A DNA stretch of 64,000 nt, from positions 7,113,852-7,177,851 of the forward strand of contig JAQFVV010006220.1 in NCBI GenBank assembly GCA_028023455.1. The letters run 5' to 3'. Under the pieces are notes generated by a model. It did not search any database. It was not told the DNA's origin and was given only the letters and a program-made list of their open reading frames with translations. The stretch is from Epiperipatus broadwayi. Lineage: Eukaryota > Onychophora > Udeonychophora > Euonychophora > Peripatidae. A program made the position numbers and the translations under genes. Of this stretch, positions 38,195-50,560 are shown one piece after another (the stretch's first letter is position 1; each line of letters starts with the position of its first letter).

Positions 38195-38398
38195 TAAGAG
38201 CTTATTTGTGAGCTCTTTATATAATATTTATAACCTTATTCACGTATGTAAACATAACATCAAAATCCATTATTAACATAGTTTATCCTATAAAATTTAA
38301 AGCAGATAATAATTAATAGGTGGAATATTTTTGTATCATTGGAAGTGCATGTGTTTGCATATATGTAATGTATTTAAGATCATATATATATAAATCAT

Positions 38399-40197
38399 AC
38401 TGGGTGCATCTGGAAGATGATTCAGCATACTCTATTTGCTAGGTTTAACTGGGTTTAAACCTTATTTATCCTAATTTTATATTTTTATATTATAAATGCT
38501 ACATGAATGGACTGGCACTTGTAGCAAAAGAGAAAATACCATCAATAGCAGAGCTATCAATGATACCCATGGTCCAACTGAGCTATGCAATGCATAACAT
38601 GATCATATTTCCAGACCATGGCCCACCTTGACTGCTAGATTCAAACCCCTATTATCCAAGCATTTTATTTGTTTTGAGATAAACCTCAGGCACCAGCTAG
38701 TGATGAAAACTAATGTGTTTGGACAGTAGGCCCATAATCCAGTGCTCTAAATACCCCATGACTAGCTCAATCAAAAGAATAATCTAACACATTATTGCTT
38801 TAATTAGTGGTAAAGAATTGACTGACAAATAATAAATTTTAAAGATAATTTATTTTTAAATAAGTACTTATTATCCTAATTTAACTATTTTTATAGAAAC
38901 TTAATTAAATTAGACAATGATAATTACATATAATGACCACACACATTCTTAATTCATACACTAGAATATCATATAACAAAACATTAAATAATATTTGACA
39001 TTTAAAAACACGCACATCAATAGTTTTATATGCATGCTATAGAGTTCATTATTAATTGACTCTGGAAGGCTTTTAATTATTGCAATAGCTACTCTAATTG
39101 GAAATGGAAATAATAAAAGTTGCTCATTATCTATAGAATTTGAACTTGGACTTCTTGCCGGTTGTTACATCACATGAAAATCCTTCCAACTGGTTGGATT
39201 CGAAGTTTTTGTGGAGGTTTTCTGTTGAGTGCTGTTTCTTGCTACTTCTTATTCGAGACAGACATTGGGTGGCTTCAGATTATTAGATGTGCACTACTTC
39301 CATCTTGGGCATGCTATTAACATTTAGGTCAGGCTTGGAGCTCATCGTATGCTCCAAAAAGCTTCTCAACACTGCATGATCTTTATTAACGAATGCATGA
39401 GAAGACTGACTGAGAACTGATTGAATGAACTGAACTGATTGCATATTCAAATCTGAACTGAACTCACTGATAGATTGAACTCAACTCAACTGATTGCAAA
39501 CTCAACTGCTAGACTGATGAAAATCCAAACTATTTATATGATGACCTGTTGTCACTTTGGTAATTGGTTTTTATGTCCACCAGCTATATTTGTTGTTGAA
39601 ATTCCTTCACTGTTTTAAATACATTCCTTAGATAAACTTTTGATTATGTGTTTTCATTTGGTAGCCATTGCAAATTTGTTGTTTTGTGGATTTTTAATTC
39701 ATAGCCATTGCATATTTTGTTTTTACCTTTTAACTTTCTTATTTCACTTTATTCACATGCATACATTCATTTTATCAACAAACACATGTTTTTCTATGTC
39801 TACAATCACTATTAACATATATATATATATTTGCATTTCTTTAAATTACAGGAAGAACCTTTTTTATTCTTTAATTTGAATGACAAGAGATATTTTTAAT
39901 TTGTATAAAAGATATATCTTAAGCTTTTAGTTTTCTTTTAAGTTATATTTTCTACTCCCTTTCAAGTAATTAATTGTAACTTTTGTTTCAAACTACTAAT
40001 AATAGAAAAAACTCTTTAGACTTTATTCTGACTATTTTCTTTTATCAAACTGTATTTTATTTAGACTACTAAAAACTCTTTAGATTTTTTATAAACAACA
40101 ATCTCTCAAACTGAAATGTTTGCATTATTTATGATAATTTTACTTCAATAATTTTTTAAAAAAAATTTCACATGGATCACTTTTTTCATAAGCAGTA
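38399..40197 (-). repeat. 3' LTR of the minus-strand element
   Basis: Read on the minus strand it begins TACTGCTTATG and ends GCACCCAGT. A TATA box (39531-39538) and AATAAA (39382-39387) have about 145 bases between them, and ~1 kb of U5 follows. The edges are uncertain by a few bases because the flanks are AT-rich. Confidence 0.7.
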
Positions 40198-40222
40198 CAT
40201 TACACCACCCTCCATTTGTGAA
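40198..40222 (-). other. Polypurine-tract-like sequence
   Basis: On the minus strand ATGGAGGGTGGTGTAATG lies directly before the 3' LTR. This is the position and composition of a plus-strand primer, although three T's interrupt the purines. It gives independent support for the element's orientation. Confidence 0.5.
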
Positions 40223-41726
40223 TAAAATGCATTTCTTGACCATTTTATCTCTGACAATTTTAATTATTAAATTTGAAATATTTGCATTAATTTTTTATTT
40301 CTCTAAGTTTACTTTCTTTATCTAAACTATACATGCCAAGGGCAATCTCTTTGACTATGCTTTTCTTTTTTTATGCTGACGACATTGCTTCCCATGATCC
40401 TGTACTGGATGACGACCATAGAAACAGCACTATTTTTATGATATAGGAATCCCAAATGAGGTGGATGCAGAGTTTTCTGGCTTATACTAGCTTACACATA
40501 TGACACAAAGCTTCATTTGCCATCTTTCTACCGGACTTTGTAAAACAAAAAGGTCATTGTGAATGGCAGGATTCCTCTACTGTCCAATTCAACTTATGCT
40601 TTGGAATGAAATAGGAATAATACAAAATATGGGGACTCTCCTCTGAAGAAATGATTCATGGCTTACTCTGGTTGTTCCCAGTGTGCATTTTTAAAGAGAC
40701 TGGGGACTTTCCTCTGAGAAGTTTATCCCTGACAGTCTGTTACGGGTGCTGATTTTATCCAGCCAACAGCTTTAACTTTTCCTAAAACTTATTTCTATAC
40801 TTGCCACCCTCTTTTCAATTAATTACAATCTCGCATACATTCCTAACTTAGATTTGCATTTATATTATTTATTTATATTAATATTATTTTTAAACTATTT
40901 GTTTAACTTGCTATTTTATTTTTATTACGATTCATCCTTTATTATTTTTCTACAGATATTTTATTTATTTATTTAACTTGATTACTTTAATTAAACCATT
41001 TATTTAACTTTCTTTTATTAACCTGCGTGTATTCAAAACAAACTTTTATTTTATTATGCTACTTTATTTATTATTTTTTTACAGATATATTATACTTATT
41101 TAACCTGATTTTATTCTATGTATTTCTGCTATTTTAATCATTTATTAAAAATCCTGCAAACATTACTTTAAATCATTAATTTGACCTATTTATTTACTTA
41201 CAAACACTTTTTCTTTATTAATATGCGAGTGGAGAAAAAAAATATTTTATCCAGTGAAGCCTCCATTATTTTTATTTTACGAAACAATTCCTCTCTTTTT
41301 TTAAATGTATTATTTTAGTTTTAAATAGAGAAATGTTCAGATTCACGTTTATCACCTATGTCAATAGTTTTTTTTTCACTAAATTCATTATCTACTTCCA
41401 GTTGTTTGTTTCTTTTTTTATTACTTTAACATTCTGTTCATTTACTAACAATTATGCTTGGTCAGGTGGCTCTTTCTTTCTTTCTACTAACTCTATAATA
41501 TAAATTACCTTCCATATTTTCAAGTCTCCCTGCCTAGAGTTTGTTACCTTGTCTCTTTCCTGCTCCATTCTATTTTCTGCCTTGTAAATTAAAAAACCTT
41601 TATATTTAGAAAAACTCTGTAGTTCTTTAAACTGAGAATATTTTTTTTCTTATTCTTTTGCCTTGTTTGAAATCTATGTTTAAAATGAACATGAATATTT
41701 ACTTTAACCTTTTCATTTTTCTTTTC
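40223..41726. other. Element interior without recognisable coding
   Basis: Both strands are full of stops. On the minus strand a near-duplicate GAGGAAAGTCCCC and GAGGAGAGTCCCC occurs at about 40635-40720. 40,800-41,600 is T-rich and AT-rich. No protease, RT or integrase motif is seen. Confidence 0.5.
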
Positions 41727-42131
41727 TCATGAAAACTCTTTTATGTTACCTTCTATCTTTATTATTTTCATTTTCAAACTACTATACTTAACACTATTTT
41801 GTTCTAATATCTTTTGATCTACACTTTCTAATTCATCCTTCCCTTCATTTACATCTCTTACCACCTCCACTTCTTTTTCTATATCCTGACTTTCTTTAAT
41901 AAAATCTAACTCTATTATGGCTTCTTGGTTTTTCTCTATACTTTTCCTGATCTCGCATCTCATTGCCTTCATTTCAGCAATCATTTCTACTTTAAACTGA
42001 TTAACTTCTTCCTTCATTTCTGCTTTGAACTATTGCCAACTTTTCTTGAATTCCTGACACATTTCTTCCATCATATTTATCATCATTTTCATCATCTGTA
42101 TCTCACTCTCTTCTTTTGCTTTTTCCACCAT
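41727..42131 (-). pseudogene. Broken Gag-like coiled-coil frame
   Basis: From an ATG at 42131 the frame reads 33 codons rich in Glu, Lys and Met, meets an in-frame TAG (42030-42032), then continues open for 100 more codons to a stop at 41727. A Met at 42017 could restart it. The whole is charged and heptad-like (Glu, Lys, Ile, Val), i.e. a coiled coil. It has no zinc knuckle. Its place just after the 5' LTR leader suggests the N-terminal part of Gag, truncated and carrying one nonsense change. The opposite-strand open frame here (41925-42137) is a shadow. Confidence 0.5.
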
Positions 42132-42497
42132 TTTTGAAACAAAATTTTTAGTTTTTTTTTTATGTTTATTAAACTACCGCTTACATTAAAATAGATTTAT
42201 ATATTAACTGTTTATTTATTTTCTTACACAGAACATATGACTGACTCCACCCTCTTTGTTCTATCATCTCCTGTTCTCAATGCCTTAACTCCACCCAAAA
42301 TATCTAACTGTCTTTAATTCTCTCTTTTCATTTAAAGAAAAAAAAAGTTTCAGTCAATTCTTCATTTAAATTATACCACTTTAAAATACAATTATGCAAT
42401 TTAGCATTTCTTTAAATTTCTTTATTTTCAAACAAGAAAATATTTATTTCACTGTTATTTATGGAGATTCTGCCCTATGGTGAGAAAAGCCATTCAC

Positions 42498-44311
42498 ACT
42501 GGGTGCATTCGGAAGATGATCCAGCATCCTCTATTTGCAAGGTTCAACTGGGTTTAAATCTTATTTATCTTAATTTTTATATTATAAATGTTATGCAAAT
42601 GGACTGGCCCTTCGAGCAGATGGGAGAATACTATCGATAGCAGAGCTATCAATGATACCTATGGTCAGACCAAGCTATGCAATGCATAACATGATCATAT
42701 TTCCATACCATGGCCCATATTGACTGCTAGATTCAACCCCCTACTACCCAAGCACTTTATTTGTTTTGAGGTAAACCTCAGGCACCAGCTAGTTACAAGA
42801 ACTATCATGTTTGGACAGTAGGCCCATAATCCAGCACTCAAAATATCCCATGATTACATTAATCAAAAGAATAATCTAACACATTATTGCTTTAATTAGT
42901 GGTAAAGAATTGACTGACAAATATTAAATTTTAAAGATAATTTATTTTTAAATAAGTATTTATTATCCTAATTTTAACTACTTTTATAGAAACTTAATTA
43001 AATTAGACAATGGTAATTACATATAATGACCACACACATTCTTAATTCATACACTGGAATGTCATATAACAAAGCATTAAATAATGTTTGACATTTAAAA
43101 ACATGCACATCAATAGTTCTTTCTGCATGCTATAGAGTTCATTATTAATTGACACTGGGAGGCTTCAAATTATTGCAGTGACTACTTTAATTAGAAATGG
43201 AAATAATAAAAGTTGCTCATTACCTATAGGATTTGAACTTGGACTTTTTTCTGGTTGTTACCCCACATGAAAATCTTTCCAACCAGTTGTATTCAAAGTT
43301 TTTGTGGAGGTTTTCTGTTGAGTGCTGTTCCTTGCTATTTCTTATTTGAGACAGTTAGACATTGGGCAGCTTCAGATTATTAGGTGTGCATTACTTCTAT
43401 CTCAGGCAGGCTACTGGCATTTAGGACAGACTTGGAGCTCATTGTATGCTCCTAAAAGCTGCTCAACACTGCATGATCTTTATTAATGAACACATGAGAA
43501 GTCTGACTGAGAACTGATTGAGTAATGATTGAATGAACTGAACTGATTGCAAACTCAACTCTGAACTGAACTCACTGATAGATTGAATTCAACTCAGCTG
43601 ATTGCAAACTCAACTGCTAGATTGATGAAAATCCAGATTATTTATATGATTGACCAGTTGTCACTTTGGTAATTAGTTTTTATGTCAACCAGCTATATTT
43701 GTTGTTGAAGTTCCTCCACTGTTTTTGAATACATTCCTTAGATAAGCTTTTGATTATGTGTTTTCATTTGGTAGCCATTGCAAATTTGCTGTTTTGTGGA
43801 TTTTTAATTTATAGCCATTGCACATTCTGTTTTTACATTTTAATTCTTATTTTACTTTATCCACATGCACACATTTATTTTATCAACAAGAACATGTTTT
43901 GCTATGCTTACAATCACTATTAACACACACATATATATTTGCATTTCTTTAAATTACAGGAAGAACCTTTTTTTTCTTTAAGTTGAATGACAAGAGATAT
44001 TTTTAATTTGTATAAAAAATTTATATCTTAAACTTCTAGTTTTCTTTTAAGTTATATTTTTTACCCCCTTCCAATTAATTAATTGTAACTTTTATTTCAA
44101 ACTACTAATAATAGAAAAAAAAACTCTTTAGTCTTTTATGCAGACTATTTTCTTTTATGGAACTGTATTTTATTTAGACTACTAAAAACTCTTTAGATTT
44201 TTTTATAAACAACAATCTCTCAAACTGATACCTACACATTATTTATGATAACTTTATTTTAATAATTTTTTAAACAAAAATTTCACATGGATCATTTTTT
44301 CATAAGCAGTA
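42498..44311 (-). repeat. 5' LTR of the minus-strand element
   Basis: Partner of 38399-40197 and colinear with it end to end. Downstream on the minus strand (42497 and below) comes GTGAATGGCTTTTCTCACC. TGGCTTTTC could be the start of a PBS, but I cannot match it to a named tRNA. Confidence 0.7.
43479..43646 (-). promoter_or_regulatory. LTR core promoter and poly(A) signal
   Basis: The minus-strand TATAAATA (43639-43646) is followed by initiator-like CAGT sequences about 25-32 bases on. After ~145 bases of CAGTT/GAGTT-rich sequence comes AATAAA (43479-43484). The same arrangement is conserved in the other LTR (39531-39538 and 39382-39387). It defines a likely R region and the element's transcription direction. 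Confidence 0.6.
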
Positions 44312-44856
44312 AAATATTTATATATATGATAAAAAAATAAAAATGAAGAGACCATATTATGTAAACAGAAATAAATTTTAACCTTTGATGTTCCCAAGTA
44401 ACTAATCAATTACTACTAATTGACAATCACTGAAATTAAAGTTTTTTCATTAACTTATTATAATAGATATCTGCTTTATTATTATTATTTTTAATTTTTA
44501 ACAGTAATAGTTTATATAAATTTAAAACACTGTTATACCCTAAATTTTATTACTGAATATCATTTATTATTACGGAATATTATTAATAGCACCATTAGCT
44601 TCATGATACCTAAGGAATAGTTTAAATTAGATCAATATTTTATTCTATTACTAGTTTATAACAAAGCTATTGCAAATACTCAAGTTAGGTTTTGCACATA
44701 TATAAGATCCTAGCTCAACAAATAATTTAGAAAATGTTTAGAAATAAAATAATCAGAACAGAAAATAGAATTTTAACTAATTGAAAATTTATAATTAAAT
44801 ATTATAGATTTTTTAAAATAGATTTATGCCAAAAAATATTACCATTATTTTCCAGG

Positions 44857-45669
44857 CTGAGTTGATCATAAGCCAATAAATATCACTTGACCACCACTTC
44901 TTAATGCTTGGGTATAACTGTTGTTAAAACAGGTAAAACTCACTATACGTATTGCCACACACAGCAAGCTAGAGTAATCAATGGTTGACAGAAGAAAATC
45001 CCCATCTAGTGCCTACTTATCCAATATCCCCAGACTAGTTTCTGGCTTGTGGCCTTCATCAGTGAGGAGCTTTGGATTTGAGAGCACTGCACCTAGATCT
45101 TAGGATCTAATACAACCCTCCAGCAGTCACCTTTTATCTCCACTTAACTACAAAAGTATGAGTCTTAAACTGAAAACACCCTAATGTTTTCAATTCAAGC
45201 CCATTAGCTTATATAGTCATATGGGTCTGAACTCAGTTCAGTACCCATACATTTTGGTGCCTTTGGTTTTTTAAAAACCATAGCCCCATTATCCTATTAG
45301 GCAGGATTATTAGGAAAATGTATGGGTACTGAATCAGAGTTCAGACCCATATGACTATATAAATTAATGGACTTGGATTGAAAACATTAAGGTGTTTTCA
45401 GTTTAAGACTCATAGTTTTGTAGTTAAGTGGAGATAAAAGGTGGCTGCTGGAGGGTTGCATTAGATCCTAAGATCTAGGTGCAGTGATCTCATATCCAAG
45501 GCTCCTCACTGACGAAGGCCACAAGCCAGAAACTAGTCTGGGGATATTGGATGAGTAGGCACTAGATGGGGATTTTATGCACAAGCCTTCTGACATCCAG
45601 TAATTACTCTACTTGCTGTGTGTGGTAATACATATAGTGAGTTTTGCCTGTTTTAACTGAGTTGATCAT
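44857..45669. mobile_element. Foldback element flanked by 13-bp direct repeats
   Basis: CTGAGTTGATCAT occurs at 44857-44869 and 45657-45669 and brackets a 787-base insert. Inside, the left arm (44934-45255) and right arm (45315-45656) are reverse complements with some mismatches. The loop is ~60 bases and contains a smaller inversion (ggttttttaaaaacc). The extra 64 bases at the left (44870-44933) match the MITE end at 15.5 kb. There is no ORF. A 13-bp duplication is longer than expected for common cut-and-paste transposons, so the insertion mechanism is unclear. Confidence 0.75.
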
Positions 45670-46042
45670 CTATGGTGCAATTACTTCATCCTTGTGAAAT
45701 CAAATTTGGGCATTCCTAGATGTCTCCATTAGTAAAATAAATATAAAAAAAGACAAAACAATTCATTTCTGTACTAGCATTGAACAAGCTACTATAAATA
45801 ATTTTCCAGAACCCAGGTCACATGACAGATTGATGGTACCAGGTTTCCTGCAGATACATTAATTTATATGTTTTTAAAATCAACAAGTTGTTTTTTTAGA
45901 TTATCACTGACTAAAGAGTAAAAAGAAAATAACAGCCTTTTTTTTTTAAAAGTAAAATAATACATTTTCTCATTTTAAATTATAAATCAAATAATTTATA
46001 TATATATGGATTTTCTCAAAATATAAAAAATAAAGATAGATT

Positions 46043-46500
46043 ATGATGAGTTAGAAGAAGTTAAAAATTACAAATACTTTGGTCAGATTATTAATACAGA
46101 TGGAAACATAATGGATGAAATTAATCATAGAATTAAACTTGTTTTGAGTGCTTTTGGCAGAAATAATTTGATATTAAAAGAAAATATGCCTATGTGTTTG
46201 GAAAGGTAAATGTGGTTTACTAAGTTCTTAATTATGGATCTGAGACTTTGATATTTAATAGAAGAGCAATACAGAGACTTTAGACCACTCAAAGAAGTCT
46301 GGAGAGATGCATGTTGGGAGTAACAAGAAGAGATCGAAAATGCAACATATGGCTAAAAGAACAAAGAAGTGTTACTGACCTCATTGCAAAAAAGTAAAAG
46401 ATTGAAGTGCAGTTGGGCTGGACATATTGCTAGAAGAGAAGAGATTTTAAAAGACCTAGAAAGAGACCACATATGAGATGGATGGATGAAATAAGATATT
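46043..46500 (+). pseudogene. LINE reverse-transcriptase 3' fragment
   Basis: The segment reads in broken frames like the region after the RT of RTE/CR1-type LINEs. DELEEVKNYKYFGQIINTDG is followed by EINHRIK and SAFGRN, matching the familiar KYLGQ, I..DG, EI..RI, AF pattern. A GSETL-like stretch follows after frameshifts. Near the end LKCSWAGHIARREE matches the typical LKW.GHVARM block. At least two frameshifts and several stops are present. It is a dead, 5'-truncated LINE. Confidence 0.7.
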
Positions 46501-47449
46501 CATTTTAGCTAATTATAAAAATGATATTAATTTTAAAAAGTCTTATTTAATAAAATTTGTTATTAATTATTGTAGAAAAATGCATTTTAATGGTCACATA
46601 GAATGTACTTATTTACTTTGCTTATTATTCATTTTACCTGCATTATAAGAAGATAAATACTATGTTTATTGTTTTTTTTTATTTTCAAAAGCATTTGTAA
46701 TGTAGTTGGTAGTATAAAATATACCCTTCCATATCCCATGTTAGTGTTATTAAAAGATGTATCAGAAGATATATAAAATTTACAAATGTGTATATGTTAT
46801 TTAAGTATTTAAATATTTCCTTATTGTGTATTCCATTTCTGCTTACTTAAAATACAAATGTTTAATAACAATGTTAAGAGAAGAATATAAAATGTTTAGA
46901 GTATAACTCAAATAATTGACACATTTTAAAGATTTAAAATATATTACCATTATCATTTTTCTTGTACCAAATGCATTTTAATTTTGAACCCTGAGATATA
47001 GACATTTTAGAACCTGATATGAGATTTTAAAAATTGTAAAAACCTAAATTTTAAATTTTTAGATAAAAATGTGAGATAAGATTTAAGTTGATATTAGAAC
47101 CTGGTAATTTAGCAATTATAATTAGTTATTATGTTGTCTATAAGAGGATTCATATGAACTTTGTGGAAAATCCATAGCTATTATGTTGCCTACCTGAATG
47201 ATCTTTCATTCATGTCCCTTGACCAATTTTAAGGTTACAATATATCTCTAAATCACAATTAAAATATATATCATATTATTCTCAATATAATGTAATAATT
47301 GAAACCTATATGCAAATCAAAATCAGAAACAATATTTGTATTACTACAAAATATTCATTAAAACTTAATTTTTTTTGTAATTGTTACTAATAATTAATTA
47401 ATTAATTTACTAATCATTATTTTAAATGATTTCAGTGAATTTATTTATT

Positions 47450-48250
47450 ACTAGATTAGGTGTGTTGTGTCTTTATTCTTGTTTAAATAAGTTCAAGAGA
47501 TTTTGTGAATAAATAGACAGTCTCTGGACATAATGGAGTGTGGGATACATGTATGTGAGTATCTCTGTATTGACAGTCATATTTAAAGTCCATAAACTTT
47601 ATTATACATTTCATAATTTGATTACTAGTTTACATATGGCTCATGCATGTATGGTACAAAATGACCCTGAGAATTGTTCATGATCGGCTTTTTAATGATA
47701 CAGCATTTAATGATCCCAGAACATTTTATAGCATTTAAAATATGCTCAATTTAGTTTAATTTGGTATTTGTGCATGTGAGCAGTGAAAACATATTGATGC
47801 TTGCTCTTTTATAGTATGATTGGAATTGGTTTGATGATTAAACTAATATTTTATAGTATGACTCTTTTAAACCCTGTAACAAAGGATTACCGTTTGCCAG
47901 TTGATTTGGGTTTATTTATATTTGCCATGATTTATTTGCTGCTGATGCTGTGCATATGATTCTTTGCTCAAAACTTTTTATTCAATTAAACATGATGTAT
48001 TAGCATATGGTCTGATCCATTATGATGATTATAATACGTTATAACTATTTTTTCTTCATTTCTAGACTTTAATCTTTATCAATGACACTTCGATACTACC
48101 TAGATTGTTACAATATATATATTGAGATGCTAATGTCTCATGCACACAACAACATAGCAATGTTTGTGCGCATATGTATATAAAGTTTGAATGGAAAGGT
48201 AGAAATCAAACACCAAATTTCTTGTAGATATTTATTTAAAATGTATATAC
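47450..48250 (+). repeat. Dispersed repeat family, copy 1
   Basis: Shares tggtacaaaatgaccctgag with 57570-57600 (tggtactaaatgaccagag). It also shares the 3' block ttacaatatatatattgaga, gtcatgc/gtcatatg, gtgcgcatatgtatataaag, tagaaatcaaacac and tagatattt with 52797-52990. A non-coding interspersed repeat; class unknown. Confidence 0.45.
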
Positions 48251-48635
48251 TGGCGGAATAATTTTGATATTATGAATTATTTAAAATCAAACATTAAAAA
48301 AGGTGTATTTAATGTTTTATCTTTCAAAAACCAAATTTATTGTACATTTAGACCATAGAAATACAGACCAAAAAGTTAAAAAAAACCAAGTAAATGATTA
48401 TGAAATAGCATGCAAATAAAAAAAGGATATATTTGAGTTAATGTTTGCACAGGAAACTTTTGTGACTTGTTTGTTGTTCCAAAAATAGACCATAGAAACC
48501 CAATTTGTCTAAAGTTCATAGCAGGAAAGATTAAAATGAGATGCTGTTAGTAGGTAGTATTAATATCCGTGTTTGAGTTTTATGAAATGATGAAAAGCAA
48601 CAGCCACCCAATAAACAGCAAAGTTGCGGGGAGCT

Positions 48636-48791
48636 CTATCCAATTGCAATGGAGTCCCAGGTTTGTGCAGCTGTGAAGGAGTCAGCAGTGCGCATATCTC
48701 TATCCCTTTCCTTGTTTAGTATTTGGCAAAACGCTGTGAATATATTATTCAAGGTCTCAGCCTGGAACATCAGCTTACAGCGCAATGCCCA
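48636..48791 (-). CDS. Candidate coding fragment, orientation uncertain
   Basis: A patch of raised G+C. The minus frame is open for over 50 codons to TAG (48636-48638), with varied, protein-like residues (CKLMFQAETLNNIF, then a charged stretch) and an acceptor-like GATGTTCCAG inside it. The plus strand is also open from an ATG at 48649 for 72 codons, ending in low-complexity residues. Since both strands are open, coding is not established. It could be an exon, an old gene relic or part of a repeat. Confidence 0.18.
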   Translation of the reverse strand, partial: WALRCKLMFQAETLNNIFTAFCQILNKERDRDMRTADSFTAAQTWDSIAIG

Positions 48792-49179
48792 GATAGAAAA
48801 GTTAATTATGGCTTTATTTAATCTGATTTTAATAAATATAAATAAAACAAGCTTGTTTTCATTATAAAATTTTATTATTTTTATTGAATTACGATGTAAA
48901 AAACTTTTTAAAGTTAAAGCAATGCCTTTAACAATGTACTTTAATCGTAATTAATTCAATAGTCTGTTTTTGAAGAAGTAAGACATTTTTTAAAAATAAA
49001 AATTGACTTTAATTAGCCAATGTAAATCGGAAAACAGGACATGTAATTAAGTTTTCTGTTTTTTTAAATCAAGATATAAAAAAACTTGCTTGGTAATCCT
49101 GTTTTCAAATTCCACTATAAATTATATATATATAGTGGACTCAAATTAAAAATTATTAAGTTATTAAGCTAATGAGAAT

Positions 49180-49400
49180 GCTATAGTAGTGGGTGTCGAA
49201 AGTCAACTTCAAAAAATCTTCAGCAGTCTCCATGTTGGTTCAGTTTAATTTTCCATAGAAGTAGAGACTCCTCTATGAATTCATAGCCCAATATGTAAGA
49301 GATGGAATGCTTCCCTGCTGCAATCTAGCAAGTTATCATAACTAAATTGAGTTGAAGACCATTAATACTTACCTGACATTCCATGCTGCTTTATACAGTA
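49180..49400. repeat. Dispersed repeat related to 36690-36800
   Basis: Shares catagcccaat and an ordered set of short blocks with 36690-36800. On the minus strand it contains a perfect donor-like CAG|GTAAGT at about 49370, which may be part of the repeat. Confidence 0.35.
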
Positions 49401-50179
49401 TAAATGAAAACACAGAAGAAAGTCATATACATATTCTAAAATATAATTCTAAAGAATGAAAAAGAAAAAATCTATTTCGCATAAGTTATTTTACTTGAGC
49501 TGATTTTTTTAAAAGAAGAGAAAATTTTCTCACAATAATGATATTGAAACAATTTTAAATCAATTAAATAGTAAAAATGGATTTAAAAAAACTTTTGTTT
49601 AAAAGCTAAAGAACAAAAATTAAAACAAAACATGTTTTGAATAAAAATAAAGTATAGGGTCAGAAATTAATAGATGGAAATGCAGAAAACAAAAGTGAAA
49701 GAATTTAAAAATAATTTTACTATTGGACTTATAAAAGATATATAAATATTTCTTAACATAAAAAAATTTATGAGTAATATAAATAATAATAATTATTATT
49801 ATTATTTAGGGACGAAGAAAGATTTCTTGAAAATTTTACAAAAGAAAAAAAGGTACTCACATATTAGACCGCTGTGAATTATTACATGTTTATTTAATCT
49901 GACAATAACTTTCTAACCTTATGACCTTGTAAATAATGCACGCATGGGGTCTTCTGACAAACTTCATCAATCAATTTCTTTAATGCAAAATGGTGAGCTA
50001 TAAATTTATTCCAATAAAAAACAAAAGCAAATGATTGTTTGTTACAATCATTGGCTTGAACTTTTATAATAGTTTGAAGAGTGAGGCTACCATGGGAAGA
50101 TGGAAAACCACATCATCATCTCCATAAGTAATCAAAAACAATGAAAAATTAGCAAATGTAAAATAAATGAGCATATACC

Positions 50180-50560
50180 AATGAGAGTCAGTAATCAACA
50201 TTCATAATAATAATCAACAATTAACCTTGATGACTGCATTTACAAGGGGCAATATTTCAAACAGGTTACTTATCTAGTCATTTGCCAAGCTTAAGGCAAT
50301 ATATACAATTATTATTTGAATGCACACAATTAAGTGGTAATTCATGACTCATAATAATAAAAAATTCTGGGACACTGATACATGCTGATCATAATCAATG
50401 CTCTGGCCATATGGTACCCTTAGTATACAGGCCAACTATTAACATAATTCCTAATTTAAAAAAATGTAGTAGATGTACTTTTAAAATGATAACTTTGCAC
50501 CATCCAGAATCATTATTTGGATGTCCAAACACAAACATAAACTACTATATTTATATAACT
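50180..50560 (-). repeat. Dispersed repeat family, minus-strand copy
   Basis: Read in reverse it gives the TTTGGACATCCAAATAATGA and TCTGGATGGTGCAAAG blocks seen at 52300-52340 and, more diverged, at 57485-57500. Strongly decayed. Confidence 0.35.

Larger units (their letters stand above)
38399..44311 (-). mobile_element. LTR retrotransposon with 1.8-kb LTRs, internally reduced
   Basis: Two direct repeats (38399-40197 and 42498-44311) match along their whole length with scattered substitutions and small indels. Between them lie only ~2.3 kb. On the minus strand the order is 5' LTR, a ~365-base leader, a broken Gag-like frame (42131-41727), ~1.5 kb without recognisable pol, a purine-rich tract, then 3' LTR. 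The LTRs carry TATA and AATAAA signals on this same strand. It is therefore a non-autonomous or internally deleted element of uncertain superfamily. A segmental duplication is the alternative, but the signals fit an LTR element better. Confidence 0.7.

Noticed and set aside
38560-38670. Sequence like reversed tRNA A-box and B-box words inside the LTR
   Set aside because: The order of the two boxes is wrong for a tRNA on either strand and no cloverleaf can be drawn; the second LTR copy does not keep the words.
40370-40400. YADD-like codons (ttttatgctgacgacatt) resembling LINE RT motif C
   Set aside because: No neighbouring RT motifs in any frame, stops close by, and opposite strand to the surrounding element.
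41925-42137. 70-codon plus-strand open frame rich in His, Phe and Leu
   Set aside because: Shadow of the minus-strand Gag-like frame.
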